A stretch of DNA of 64,000 bases from Trochalopteron elliotii (Eukaryota; Chordata; Aves; Passeriformes; Leiothrichidae). Shown here in pieces: positions 1 through 11,708 of the stretch (its first letter is position 1; every line of letters begins with the position of its first letter). Where the stretch lies: the NCBI GenBank assembly GCA_024734555.1, contig JANPWX010019815.1, positions 1,258,501 to 1,322,500 on the forward strand. Reading direction: 5' to 3'. The position numbers and the translations under genes are program-made. The notes beneath the pieces were generated by a model, which saw only the letters and a list, made by a program, of their open reading frames with translations, searched no databases and was not told where the DNA came from.

Positions 1-40
1 TCAGCACTTGGACAACATACCAATTTGAAGGAGTGTATGT

Positions 41-41
<1 letters not shown>

Positions 42-75
<34 letters not shown>
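42..75 (+). repeat. (GT)17 microsatellite
   Basis: Uninterrupted GT dinucleotides near the window edge. The rest of 1-2340 is AT-rich intergenic DNA with no recognised gene or repeat family. Confidence 0.97.
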
Positions 76-76
<1 letters not shown>

Positions 77-2349
77 CAATCCCAGAAGCAGTAGTTTCCC
101 ATCTTTCCTTAAAACACAGATAGTCATAACTTCATCTTTTTCTTCTCTCTGGTGGGATGAAACAAAACTATAAGCTGACTCTGTCTAGCAACAGAAATAA
201 CTTAGACCTTGGAGGAAACACAGAATAGTTATTAAGATTTGTAGGAGAAAAATCCCAACGGCCACATCAAGTTCTCTTAGTAGAATCTGGGGGAGTATTT
301 AAAGGTGTTAGTACATCCTGGCTTGTTCCTAAATTTCTTCCTAAACACTGTGTTTTGGCTTATTTTGAAAACATAAACCTAGGGTTTGACCAAATATGTC
401 CTTTCTTCTGTTCTTACAGAATAGGGCAGGGAGGAGAGAAATCCTGTGGTCCATCTTTGAAAAAGGGCAGATGTTTCTCTGGTTTAAAACACTCATTTTC
501 TTGACCCACTTGCACACTTTGGTGTATTCACACATTCAGGGGTATAGAGTGCTGCTTCCTCCTGCTCTAATGCCTTGCATGCATGTCTCCTTTCTTTAGC
601 ACTCTGTAATCTGTTTACATGCTTTAGCCTGTGGCTCAGCAATGCCACCACTTTAGATAAGAAGAGTGCTTGGACTGGAGAAGATTCTCTTCATTACTAA
701 CCTCAAGGGTGCTTGCCCATCAAGCACTGCTCACTTAACTAAACACATGCAAAGGCTTTCTGTGCTGACTTGCAAAAGCATTGCAAAATACAGGAAACAG
801 AGGAAAGGCAATGCAATTTTGCTGACTGGACAGAAGACAGAGCCATCAGTCCTGTCTGTGAGAACTACACCAATATGCATTGCTACTGAATATTTGCAGT
901 GCAGTAAAACCATATGCACTGAACTACTCTGCAAGTCCTGCCATTATTTTCAGATAAAATAATGGCAACTAGAAGGAAGCAGCAGTTCTGACCAAGAGTT
1001 CAGTGGTACTGCAATACAGAACTTCCAAAGACAAATTCCCTCCTCAGAGAAGAGAGGCTTGAGTCATCTTTTTCATTAATATTCAGAATGTCCCAAAAAG
1101 TAGAAACACTATTCATGTATTCTGAGATTATCTATTTGATAGGATGTTCCAACTGAAAAACAGCCACTGGGCTAACAAGCCTGAAGCGAGACCTCGGGTC
1201 TTTTGGCTGTTCCTTGAAGCACCAAGTTAATAGTGCACCAAGCGGACAGTTAACATTATGTGCTTGAAGTCCATCATCACCCAGCCAAGCATTCAAGCAC
1301 ATGGTTGAAAATAACAGCCTATGTAAAGTGCTTTGCTAGATCACAGCCTTCCATCCACCAAGGTCTGAGACTGAGTTGTCCTACTAAGAGAGGTCTGCAG
1401 GAATGCATAGTGGGAAGACTTTCTCCTATAGTTATTTCGTTACTTATTAAAGCCACAACTTGTAGAGAGCAAAAAACCCAAAAACTTGTGGGCAATGATT
1501 TTTGACAACAACCACCTCTGAGAAGTCATCACAAGTTCTGAAACGTGGTCTTCAAAACCCATCAATCAAAAAACCAAAGTTATTTGTACTATTCTAAGCT
1601 GAAAAGCCTCCTGGTCCGCAACAGCAGACATAATATAGGGATACTAAAACTTTGCCATAAAAAACTATTTTTAATACAGTAGTTAACAACATTTCTGCTG
1701 ACATCAAAATGCTGGATACTAAAAATATTCTCTATTTCAGAGCAAATTTTGTATGCATAAAGAAATAGCTGCTCTTCTTCAAGAACAGAATAGGTCTGAC
1801 TTCTAAGGCTAGACAGTAAAAAAAGCAGAATCCCAGGGCTGTGAGTTTACTCTTTTATACTAAATTAGATATACTGTTACTGCAGTTGCATGGCAAATCA
1901 GGTCTTTGAATATACAAAATGGCAAGACGGCCATGCCACTGCAAATTCCAAATGAGGATAAATAATATTTCACAACCTGTGTATATACATTGACCAAAAT
2001 GTTGTAAGGTACCCTTCCATCTTAATGAGAAAAAGGTATCATAAAATTTGAATACTGAAATGAGACTCATAGTATTTTCTCATATTAAGCAACAATATTT
2101 ATGAAAGGCACTTATTCCCCTAGCCAGCAGAAATGGAACAATTGACTTCTCCAGTATTTCAGTAAAATTTTCTCCAGCAGCTTCCACATACGTTACAACC
2201 AAAAATAAACCTTTGTCCCATTTCAAATGTAGAGGGAAATGCTGTTCCTGATTCCTAATGACAGGAACGATCACAATATGACTTGAAGCAGAAAGATTCT
2301 TGCCTATCTCAATGGACAGGAAAACAAACTTATTATAGAACGGTAAGGT

Positions 2350-2967
2350 CCCTTCCCTTCCCTTCCCTTCCCTTCCCTTCCCTTCCCTTCCCTTCCCTTC
2401 CCTTCCCTTCCCTTCCCTTCCCTTCCCTTCCCTTCCCTNNNNNNNNNNNNNNNNNNNNNNNNNNNNNNNNNNNNNNNNNNNNNNNNNNNNNNNNNNNNNN
2501 NNNNNNNNNNNNNNNNNNNNNNNNNNNNNNNNNNNNNNNNNNNNNNNNNNNNNNNNNNNNNNNNNNNNNNNNNNNNNNNNNNNNNNNNNNNNNNNNNNNN
2601 NNNNNNNNNNNNNNNNNNNNNNNNNNNNNNNNNNNNNNNNNNNNNNNNNNNNNNNNNNNNNNNNNNNNNNNNNNNNNNNNNNNNNNNNNNNNNNNNNNNN
2701 NNNNNNNNNNNNNNNNNNNNNNNNNNNNNNNNNNNNNNNNNNNNNNNNNNNNNNNNNNNNNNNNNNNNNNNNNCCTTCCCTTCCCGACCTTCCCTTCCCG
2801 ACCTTCCCTTCCCGACCTTCCCTTCCCGACCTTCCCGACCTTCCCGACCTTCCCGACCTTCCCTTCCCGACCTTCCCGACCTTCCCTTCCCGACCTTCCC
2901 GACCTTCCCTTCCCAACCTTCCCTTCCCGACCTTCCCTTCCCGACCTTCCCTTCCCTTCCCTTCCCT
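2350..2967 (+). repeat. CCCTT pentanucleotide array with an internal gap
   Basis: Pure CCCTT units occupy 2350-2438. After the gap, 2774-2967 shows variant units in which CCTTC alternates with CCGAC, giving 10- and 15-base higher-order units (CCTTCCCGAC and CCTTCCCTTCCCGAC). The complement is GGGAA repeats, a G-quadruplex-compatible pattern with 2-base loops; the strand is also a polypyrimidine mirror repeat. Long reading frames across it (Gly-Arg-Glu-Gly-Lys or Phe-Pro-Ser-Leu-Pro repeats) are artefacts. Confidence 0.97.
2439..2773. other. assembly gap (335 N) inside the pentamer array
   Basis: A run of N with pure pentamers on the left and variant pentamers on the right, so the real array length and the switch point between unit types are unknown. 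Confidence 0.99.
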
Positions 2968-3192
2968 CACAACACAGGAGCTTTGCCTTGGGTTCCTTGA
3001 TTAGAACAAGTAGCAGTCTGTTGGGACACAATGCAAACATCAAGAAGCCAAGAAAAGCTGATGTCTGATATGATTAGAGTTTGGATTTCATCTTTTGCTA
3101 CACATATTTTGAATTTGGGGGAGGGACAATGTCAAGTTTTCATGTGAATTTTCTTAATACATATCAAAGATGACACTTCCATGAATGTTAGG

Positions 3193-4030
3193 AGCATTTA
3201 ACTTGAAAAAGAGCCTTAGGATCATGAATCATAAACCTAACACTCCTAAGTTCACCACTAAACCATATCCCTAAGCACCCCATTCTAAATGTTCTTTTTA
3301 ATACCTCTAGGGATGGAGACACAGTTACTGTCCTGGGCAGTCTGTTCCAATGCTTCACAACCCTTCCTGTGAAGAAAGTTTTCCTAATACCAGATTTAAA
3401 CATCCCCTGGTGCAACTTGTGATTTCCTCTCATCATACTCCTTGTTACCTGTGACTGGCTACCAACAAGATTTATCTCCATTCACCACCATGGCTTGTTC
3501 ATCCAGTCAGTTTTCAACCCAGAAAACAATGCACCTGTCCAAGCCATGAGCAGACAGCTTCTCCAGGAGAATTGAGACAGTGTCAAAGGCTTTGCTGACA
3601 CTAAGTGAAAAATATCCACGCTCCCTTCCCCACTAAGTGTATCACTCTGTTGCAGAAGATGATCAGGTTGGTCAAGCAGGACCTGACTTTCCTAAACCTC
3701 TGCTGGCTGGGGGCCTCATCACCTGCTTGTTCTGTACATGTCACATGAAGCTGATTGCCATCTCAAGATGAGTGCTGTCGCTGCTTCATAATCATCCCTG
3801 GCACTGGGGTCAGGCTGACAGACCAGAAGTTCCCAGGATTGTCCTTCCTGCCATTCCTGTAGATGAGCATCACATTGGGCATCTTCCAGTCACCTTGGGA
3901 CCTCCCAGATTAGCCAGAACTGCTGTTAAATGATTGAAAGTGACTCAGAGAGCAGTTCCCCGAGAATAAGTGATCTTACTATTAAAGACTGCAGCAATGA
4001 AGGCATTAAACACCTCAGTAATATACTTTC
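3193..4030 (-). mobile_element. CR1 LINE fragment
   Basis: Read on the minus strand it ends with the CR1 3' region: the block beginning at 3325 in plus-strand reading (CCTGGGCAGTCTGTTCCA) is the hallmark 'tggaacaggctgcccagg' segment. Further right it continues through reverse-transcriptase-derived sequence to about 4030 (GAAGGCATTAAACACCTCAG). A step near 3480 suggests an internal deletion. No intact reading frame remains. 4031-5640 beyond it holds nothing recognised. Confidence 0.85.
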
Positions 4031-5640
4031 ACATATAAGAAATCCCCTTCGTTCTTGCTATGACAAATTAGAAAAAACTCAGAGAAGAATGGTAACAACT
4101 CATTTGAGTACAAAGACCCAAAGGAAGCAGGAAGCAAATACAAAATCCCTTGAATCACCACAGCAAACTATTTTTCTTCAGGGCCTTCAGTACTCTTAGC
4201 TAGGGAGAATACAGCTGATGAAGGTTAAGAGCATTGACTTGTGCATGCAGAATAATTTTCTGTGCGCTTAAGACACTGAGTTGGAATCAGGCTTCAAATC
4301 TGAAGACATTGAGATCAGGGAACATGGAGCAGAAGATGATGAAATCTGTGTAATAATAATAAAAAAAGGTGCTAGGTAATACCATAACTTCTTGTTGCAG
4401 TTGAATTCCCTTCCAGAATCCAAAGATTTTGTTTCAAAATTTTGAAATCTCACTCACCTCTGTGAACACTTGAAAAGAGTTTTCATACCAGCAAGCTCTC
4501 CTCAAATGCTGCTACAAATTTGATGTCTGCATATTTGAAAAAAATGCAAGAGGAAACAGACATTCCTTCATAGGTACATATACTGGAATATTATATAGGT
4601 CCATGTATTGGAATGTTGTACTTCCTTGTGGACAAGCAGAAACATCAGTGAATGGGTGAATTGTGCTCCTTCCTGTTTCATTCTGTTTGGAGAATTATGC
4701 AAGACTCTGTCTCCAAAGTATGTAGGACAACAAAATATGCCAATTACAGGATTAAAGAAAGTGGCAGGAGTGGTTTTTTTCTCTATGCTGCATGAAAGTC
4801 CCAGTGCAGAGAAGTTATTTACCCTTCCTCCAGCCATTTCAGTATTTCCAGATGTATCAAGATAGGAAACAGCAGTCTTATTCCAGAGATTCCAGATGTT
4901 TCTCACCACTTGCTCCTTCTTCTGACCAACCGGTGCTATGGTCAAGCACAGAAGATACAGCAACTAGAACATTAATTTATCAAACTAAAAACTGATTTGA
5001 TTCAGAGCTGCTTCATATTCTGGAGTTTTCTAAGTTTAAATTTTCTCTGTAAAATCACAGTCTTGTTAACATATTTCCTGGACATTCTTCATTTATCAGA
5101 AGGGTGCTTGGAATAGGAAACATTATTCAAATATTCTCTCTTTTTGTGACTAGAGAGACAAACAAACCTAAAGCACATTGACAGAAAGAGGTTACAGTTC
5201 ACCAAACTTTTTAAAACAGTTTAAAAAGTTCACTGAACCTGAATATTCCAAACGTTTTAGCTTAGCTCAAAAAAATATCTCTTTTGATGTAGTCTGAGCT
5301 TTGATTTCCACTAGTGTTAACCAAAAACCCTATATGACATGCCTCAGAGGCAGGTTCCTATTGATAAAAAGAGCAAATATTATTCAGCAAATACAAAACC
5401 CCCCTGGAATCAGGCTTGAACCTCGCTTGAGACTGGCAAATCAAAGCCTGAAACACTGCACTAACAAAAGAATGTGTCAAATTTGCCCACGTCTTGAATC
5501 CAGCATAAATGCAAGTGATCCATCAGCTGCAGGACAGATCATGTCCCTGAGAGAGAGTCCTCCTTGTATCTTCACACGGCTCCCTCTACCAGGACTTAGA
5601 AACTGATTTACAGGAACAGAGCTTTAGAACTCTGCAAGCA

Positions 5641-5642
<2 letters not shown>

Positions 5643-5689
<47 letters not shown>
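5643..5689 (+). repeat. A47 homopolymer
   Basis: Forty-seven consecutive A bases. They lie directly beside a CpG-rich patch. CR1 elements do not leave poly(A) tails, so the origin is unclear; simple slippage is possible. Confidence 0.95.
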
Positions 5690-5693
<4 letters not shown>

Positions 5694-5930
5694 GCATGGT
5701 TTGACAACGCAAATTCTGCCACCTACTGACGGCGAAAATGAACCTGCAGTTTACGAACAGGCTGAGAAAGAGGCCTGGCTCACACAGCTGCTGGCGGGCA
5801 GGCACTGTCTTAACTCTACTGGCACCGTGGTTCAGCCAGGCACTATGCCCGCATGCTCAGAGCATAAAAGGATGAGTGTGTGCAGCGCAGCAGTGCATGA
5901 GGAGGATGACCAAACCAGCACGTACAAATC
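5690..5930. other. small CpG-rich patch with a TATA-like motif
   Basis: About nine CpG sites fall in 240 bases in an otherwise CpG-poor region. CATAAAAGG at about 5865 resembles a TATA box on the plus strand. An open frame of 94 codons crosses it but has no recognised homologue. It could be a minor promoter, a young insertion or chance. Confidence 0.3.
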
Positions 5931-8900
5931 CAGTTCATTCATCCTAAATGTTACAAAGGGAAACAGCAAATTGTGGGGTGTTTAGAAATGTGATTTCAGA
6001 GCAAAATCATATGGGTTAAAACATTAACTTCTACATATCTGCCCTGGAAGCATTCCTAAGCTAGATAAGTATAAACTCATTGCTACCTGCCACATTTCTC
6101 AGTGCTTACCTACAGCAAAATTGCTCTTCAAGCTTTTATAAAGGGGGTGACAAATGCATAGAAAACTACAGATGAAATAACAAAGAGGCAAAAAGCTACG
6201 CTGCTTAAAGAATGTGTTACTAATTAATAAAGTCTGCAATTAATCATTAAAATCTTAGCAAGGGCAGACTGGAACCAGGCTTGCCATCTCCACCTTCCTT
6301 ATTTTAATGATCTGAAAACCCTTTGTCCCTGACACAGACAATTAACCTGACTATTTGACAACTTGACTGCATCAGTACCACAGTTAAAGCATTTGTAGTC
6401 CCTCACATGTTGTAAGAGTCACTAGGCCACAACTCAGGACTGGCCACAACTTTCCTACTCCAGAGGAGGCGCACTAGAACATACAGACACAGACATGGTA
6501 ACAATAAAAAAACAAACATAATCCTAATGACATAGTGCTAATGAGTGATACTTAATGCCCATCTAGAAACTCACAGAATAAATGCTGCAATAAGTACAGT
6601 GAGATATAGGAAAGGAAAACACAAGAACAGCAGGAGGCGATATCTTCTCTACTTAGAGTGAGGGTAGCTCATCTGTCTCAACTTTACCCATGCGTTACAC
6701 ATACTGTTTGACACCTGCTGAATGAGTTCCATGACTTATAGATCAAACCCTCCTCACAACAGAAGGGATCTGCACTATAAACCAAACATGGTTCCTCCTG
6801 CAAGCTCATAGCTGAGATGGAGGTTATCTATGTCTCCAAGAAATTTCACAGGAAAATACAGAATCTCAAATTCACTACCAGAGAAGACTTGCTCTAAAGA
6901 AGGATGAAATGCAGTCAGCTCTCCTAATTCTTTCTCAGTTAGTCTACACCCCTGATAAAGGTAGATCCACTCATTAGAGGGGTGGAAGAAGTCCCCTCTT
7001 CCCTGTGCCCTGCCACCAGTGCTAAGCAGCAGAATATGTCCTTTTAGAGATTTTGTGGAATTGGTGTCTTTGATGAAAGAAAACTTTACAGTAGAAGACA
7101 TTTATTTCAGAAAAGTCTCTGAGGTTGACCTGTTTGGCAAATGTGATGGGATAACACCTGAAAAATAAGACAGGTCTCTCAATCCTACCTGAAGCTATTT
7201 GAGACTATTATTTTATCATGGCTTTTATTGCAATTGAGTTCTCTTGTTGTTTTAAGAAATATTTTGACTAAGCAGTTCCTCACTGAAAAATGTGAATTCC
7301 TTGAAATGGAAACTTCTTAGCAATGCAGAAATCTTTCCCTAAATCTGTCAGAAATTAATTTTGATATCTGAAGGACAATATCTGATCTATACCAGACCAG
7401 ATCTGATCTATATCAGACCAGAGTCTGTCCTTGGTCATTAATCCAAACAGGATCAACTGTTCAAGGAATGAGGCATTCATTTGAAAAACAAGTGAACAGT
7501 AGTGCACTAATTTCAACAGCATTTGCATTATCTCAGTAATTAGATGATTAACTAAAAAAAGCAGGGGGGGTTATCTTTTTAGAAGAAAAAAAAAAGATTC
7601 TTTTTTCCTGTTGCAGAACAAACAGCTACTGAAATCTGTCTTTGTGGCATGACACTGTTTATCACTGTTGAGGTTTTGCTTTGCAAAGTACAATGTCTAA
7701 TGTGAATTGTCTAAAAACCTGTGTTTTCCCTATCTACTCATAAATATTTCTGCCTTTCACTGTTTTCCTTCATTTGCTTTTCCTGTTTTGCAAGCACAGA
7801 CTGGCCATACCCTCCAGCTGTCTCAAATGCACAGCACATCAGGAAGCAGTGAGGGAGGTGGGCTTGTGGCCAGGAGCCTGATTATGGCTTCTGTGAGTGA
7901 GAACTTCACCAACAAGGAGCCAAGATGCAGAATGGCAAGTCTTAGTCAGGATCAGGGACAGAAACAGTGATCAGGTTGGACAGAGCATCTCCCAAGGAAG
8001 ATGGGGGGCAGGCCCTCACTTCTGGCCTTCTCTACAATATCTCTTACTAGGGAAGTAGCTGACCTTGGGCTCAGACAGCTACTTTTAATTCCACAACTAA
8101 ACTTGTGGAATGTGGATGTGTGCTGGACTCTACCTACTGATGATCTGACACAAGAAAGGAGAGGTTTCCTCATCTACCTCTAAAACAGGAGGGTTTCTGG
8201 TAATGAGCTATTGCAAGCATCTATGTCAATAGACTTGGTGGATAGATGACACCTCTCTAAAATGTACAATGTTTCTACAGCACTGCTGAAAAACAGTTTT
8301 CCACATTTAAATTTTTTCCATCTTTCAACTTGAAAACTGTCTCATGAAACCTTTTGAATTTCAAAGTGACACACTTCTTGCTCTTCCACAATCCCTCCTA
8401 CCAGAAACAGCTATAGAAGCATCCATACCAGACACTGCATCCTGCCTCCAAATTTTTCCAGTGACATGAAAATTGATAAAACTGCACTTTTGTACCCAGA
8501 GTCTGTCAAGGGCTCTGTGGTCTACACCTAGCTACCTGCCTTGGTCAGGTTTCTTGGAACTTGGTCAGTGAGATAACAGGGACAGTGATAGGACAAATAA
8601 CAAAAACCTCTTCAGTCAGTTATTAGCACGCTTTCCACATTACTCCACCACCCGAGCCTGTTGCTTGTGTCCCTTCACCCCAACATCTCACTTGTGTGTC
8701 ATTAATCTCATGCTCATTAGTCCTGCAGCAGAAGTTAAACACTTCTGCTTGTCTGCCACAGCTGTGAAGATGCCACATCAAAAGAGCTATTTCTCAGGGT
8801 CACCTGCTCAAGAGCGATGTATCTTCTAGTGAAGCAACAGTATGTTTGTCTTGTCAGACTAATACCTAGTAGCAGACTGTTTCTGCTCTTACTTTGGAAG

Positions 8901-9609
8901 TATTCTCCCACTTAGGAACTTAGACCAACTGTCAACAAAAGCACTAATAACAGGAAAAACTGGTGCAGATAACTAGAGGCTGGAGTTAGAATGGTATCAG
9001 GTAGAAGCAAAGAGCAACAAGAACATTCTGGAATACTGCTGAATAAATATTTTTGGGAGAGGCAGGGAAATATAATTCCTGCTGACAAAGTCTACATATT
9101 ACAAAACAATTTACTTAGTGGATATTTTTACAGTATTTAGGAGGATATTATGTCAAATGAAAGAGATGTAGCCAAAACAAAACAAAACAAATAAACTTAA
9201 AAATAACGTTGGCTGATTGTGTTTCTGTAAAATATTTTCTGAGTTTGAATGAATAATCAGAAGCAACTGTACCTCTTTAAATTCTCCAGGTGAGCCATAG
9301 CCTCTAGATAATCAAAGACCTGTTAATGAAAGATAAAGTGCTAACAAGAAAAATGCTCAAAGAAGTTATTAGAACTTGCTCTTCTCAAGAATACTGTCAG
9401 CCAATGTTTTTTCTTTGGTGTTTATACTACAGTGGTTATTGCAGATGGGCAAGGGTTTTTTCCCCCATCCAATTTTTTTGTGGCCCGAGATCCTAGAGCT
9501 AGTAGTATGAGAGGGAATCAATAAACATATGCCTGGTTCAAACGACCTGGACAAAGCAGCCTGACAGCTGATACTGACCAGCAGATGGAACCTACATTCA
9601 CTGAAGACT
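5931..9609. other. intergenic, nothing recognised
   Basis: AT-rich DNA. A 108-codon frame on the minus strand (6775-7101) has no recognised family signature. 7800-8180 is somewhat richer in GC but unidentified. Two tandem 21-base units occur at 7380-7421. Confidence 0.6.
7380..7421 (+). repeat. two tandem 21-base units
   Basis: The units (ATCTGATCTATA then CCAGACCAG or TCAGACCAG) differ at one base. Confidence 0.9.
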
Positions 9610-9615
9610 ATACAC
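9610..9615 (+). repeat. target-site duplication, left copy (ATACAC)
   Basis: Identical to 10350-10355 on the other side of the minus-strand LTR. Confidence 0.75.
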
Positions 9616-10349
9616 TCTCGGGTTTTTTAGGTTTTCCTTCTGCCTGAGATTTAGGTGGTGGTTCTGGTGGTGGTCTGAGCTGGTTCTTTTTCTGCTCTCT
9701 GTCCCTCTGAAGCCTTTTAGCTCGGTGTGAGAATGAAGAGGAGTCTCAGATCTTGTTGTTTCTTGGTTTCTCGCATGTTTATTATATATCTTACAAATTT
9801 CTCTGTGCCCGGCCAAGATGTTCACAGCAGCTCAGACACAGGGCAACTCCCCCCGTGATGGGAGGCCGCTACCTCTTATACAGATAGTTACGTGTCTATT
9901 ATTTACAATTCTGTGCCAATGCCTATTATCTATACTAAAACGGTCATTTCTACTTTGACCCAATCTTCTCTCAACTACTTTGTGCCCACGTCACATCAGA
10001 AGATGGAGGACGAGGAAGAAGGAGAAGAACTTAGGGCAACACCCTAAATCCTCCATCTTGTCCCCCATTTACCTCTATGCTAAGAATCCTAAAACTACAA
10101 AATTTTTCACCCCGTGCTGTGCTAAGCTACTATTTTCACACCTTTGTGACTTGTAATTCTTCTCTCAATGTTAGAAATTTTTTCCATGGACTAAAATCAA
10201 AGCCTGTGTCTTCCTGGGCTCTGTGCCAGGCAACGCCCCTGGACAGACCCCCCTGTCCAGGATTCAAACTCTCTTTCTTGGGTCCCAGGCCTCTCTGGCG
10301 AGGTCTGTGACCATCCAGCGCAACTAAAGGAATGCCCTGGACTCCAACA
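9616..10349 (-). mobile_element. solo LTR of an endogenous retrovirus (6-bp target duplication)
   Basis: The 734-base block is flanked by identical ATACAC at 9610-9615 and 10350-10355. On the minus strand it starts TGTTGGAGTCC and has an AATAAA signal (plus-strand TTTATT at about 9779) with about 160 bases of R/U5-like sequence after it. The terminal bases are GA instead of the usual CA. Many CpG sites survive, so it is probably young. A 6-bp duplication is usual for ERV class II (ERVK-like) elements. No internal viral gene is present. The LTR family name is not known to me. Confidence 0.75.
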
Positions 10350-10355
10350 ATACAC
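10350..10355 (+). repeat. target-site duplication, right copy (ATACAC)
   Basis: Identical to 9610-9615; together they mark the LTR limits. Confidence 0.75.
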
Positions 10356-10751
10356 CATTCACAGTATTATCCTTGTCTCCAGAACCAACAAAGATGGAAA
10401 CCCTCCAACTAGGCCCACAAGGTCACACAAGCTCTACCACTTGGAATTGTTTTCTTAAATAAGCAATATGCTTTTTTTTCAGAAAGAAACTCAATATTAA
10501 CAGGAGCTGATGAATGTGTAGAACTTCTGAGAGTCCCCACATTTTCTTTAAGCCAGAAAAATTAACACAACACCAGATTTTTCAAACATTCTTTTCATCA
10601 CTTACAGGCTTTCACTAAGCAAAGCACTTGTTATGAATTTAAAGATAAGCATGTCTATATACAGAGGAAACATGCAGGCTGAGTTTGTCAGTTTCGAACA
10701 GATCTTGATGCCTGTTTATACATATATATGTACTTCTTTTTGTAATTGGAG

Positions 10752-10811
10752 AGGTGCCCATTGTATTAAAAGAAATTGCTTAGGTGCCCATTGTATTAAA
10801 AGAAATTGCTT
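10752..10811 (+). repeat. perfect 30-base tandem duplication
   Basis: Units at 10752-10781 and 10782-10811 are identical (AGGTGCCCATTG to AAATTGCTT). No divergence means a recent event or an assembly duplication. The surrounding 10356-11274 shows nothing else. Confidence 0.95.
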
Positions 10812-11274
10812 TTCAAATTTTTATTACCCTAATTTTAAAGGTAATATGAGTGAATAAAAGAACCACCAAGAGGTTGAGGCTGGGACCTTTAGAATCCACC
10901 CCAGAAGGAAAAAAATCCAGCGAAATTCAACATGAAGGTCCTATTATCTTCTTTTGTTAGCTGTCACTACCAGCTGTGTTGGCTGTATATATACTGTCAG
11001 CTGCAGTACGGAGCTGAGTTATGCAGACCCCCTGATTTAACACAGACTCAAAGACTCAAAAGACTACTTTCAAGGACTCACACACAGGATATGCAACAAT
11101 ATTTTGAGCTCTATCAGTGTCTGGTCACCTACACTGAGTATATGAATGAGTTTTTGTGTCCAGGCACTCTTTGATCTTAAGCATGCACCTGAGTTGAATG
11201 CCTCTTCTGAGCCCACTGCAAATATTCAGACAACCAATAGTCCAGACCTGTGCCAATCTATCAATCATTATCTG

Positions 11275-11280
11275 GCAATT
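11275..11280 (+). repeat. target-site duplication, left copy (GCAATT)
   Basis: Identical to 11703-11708 and directly abutting the TG end of the LTR. Confidence 0.85.
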
Positions 11281-11702
11281 TGTTGCGGTGCATGATTGAG
11301 GTTTTTAAATTTGTATCTGCATTTTGTTTACTTGTCTGTATTTGGTAGATTCCTTCCAAAATACCCCCACCCCTACACCCCTGATAGCACCTGGTATCAC
11401 CCTGTCCTGGACCCCACCCCTTCCTTTCCCATTGGCCCAGAGTGTGCTCCGCCCAGGTGCGACCTGGTAAAGGAGGCACAAGGGCCCAAATCGCTGTTCT
11501 GGCACATGTTCTGGCAAGTGCACTCCTGGCACATGGAGCACCACTGAATAAACACCTTTTCCAACCCAAGCCAGAGCCCTCTCCGTTCTTCCAGCCTTAA
11601 CCACGCACAGCCAGCAGAACTGGGGGACCCACAAACTGTTCGGGTTGGTCTGGGGAACTGCTTTAGCCGGTAAGCAGCCCCCATGGGAGAAACCAACCCA
11701 CA
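11281..11702 (+). mobile_element. short solo LTR of an endogenous retrovirus (6-bp target duplication)
   Basis: The 422-base block begins TGTTGCGGTG and ends ACCCACA, the expected TG..CA ends, and is flanked by identical GCAATT at 11275-11280 and 11703-11708. Order seen: U3-like part with a CCAAT box on the reverse strand (ATTGG at 11431), a C-rich promoter-like stretch, AATAAA at 11547-11552, then about 150 bases of U5-like sequence. CpG sites are retained. No internal region is present, so recombination between LTRs probably removed it. It is unrelated by eye to the LTR 0.9 kb upstream. Confidence 0.85.
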
Positions 11703-11708
11703 GCAATT
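11703..11708 (+). repeat. target-site duplication, right copy (GCAATT)
   Basis: Identical to 11275-11280 and directly abutting the CA end of the LTR. Confidence 0.85.

Noticed and set aside
1158..1211. Hairpin with arms AACAGCCA and TGGCTGTT, possible small RNA
   Set aside because: Only 8 paired bases with a long unpaired loop; not enough for a precursor microRNA.
2080..3068. Long open frames of 236-296 codons on both strands
   Set aside because: They are translations of the pentamer repeat and the N run; no protein family has this repeat origin here.
4568..4963. 131-codon minus-strand frame
   Set aside because: No family resemblance, and overlapping frames on the other strand are equally open; treated as chance.
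6775..7101. 108-codon minus-strand frame
   Set aside because: No recognised domain, no splice or promoter context, and length is within chance for this amount of DNA.
11305..11706. Overlapping 99-133 codon minus-strand frames
   Set aside because: They lie entirely within the short solo LTR and read against its sense; no protein similarity.
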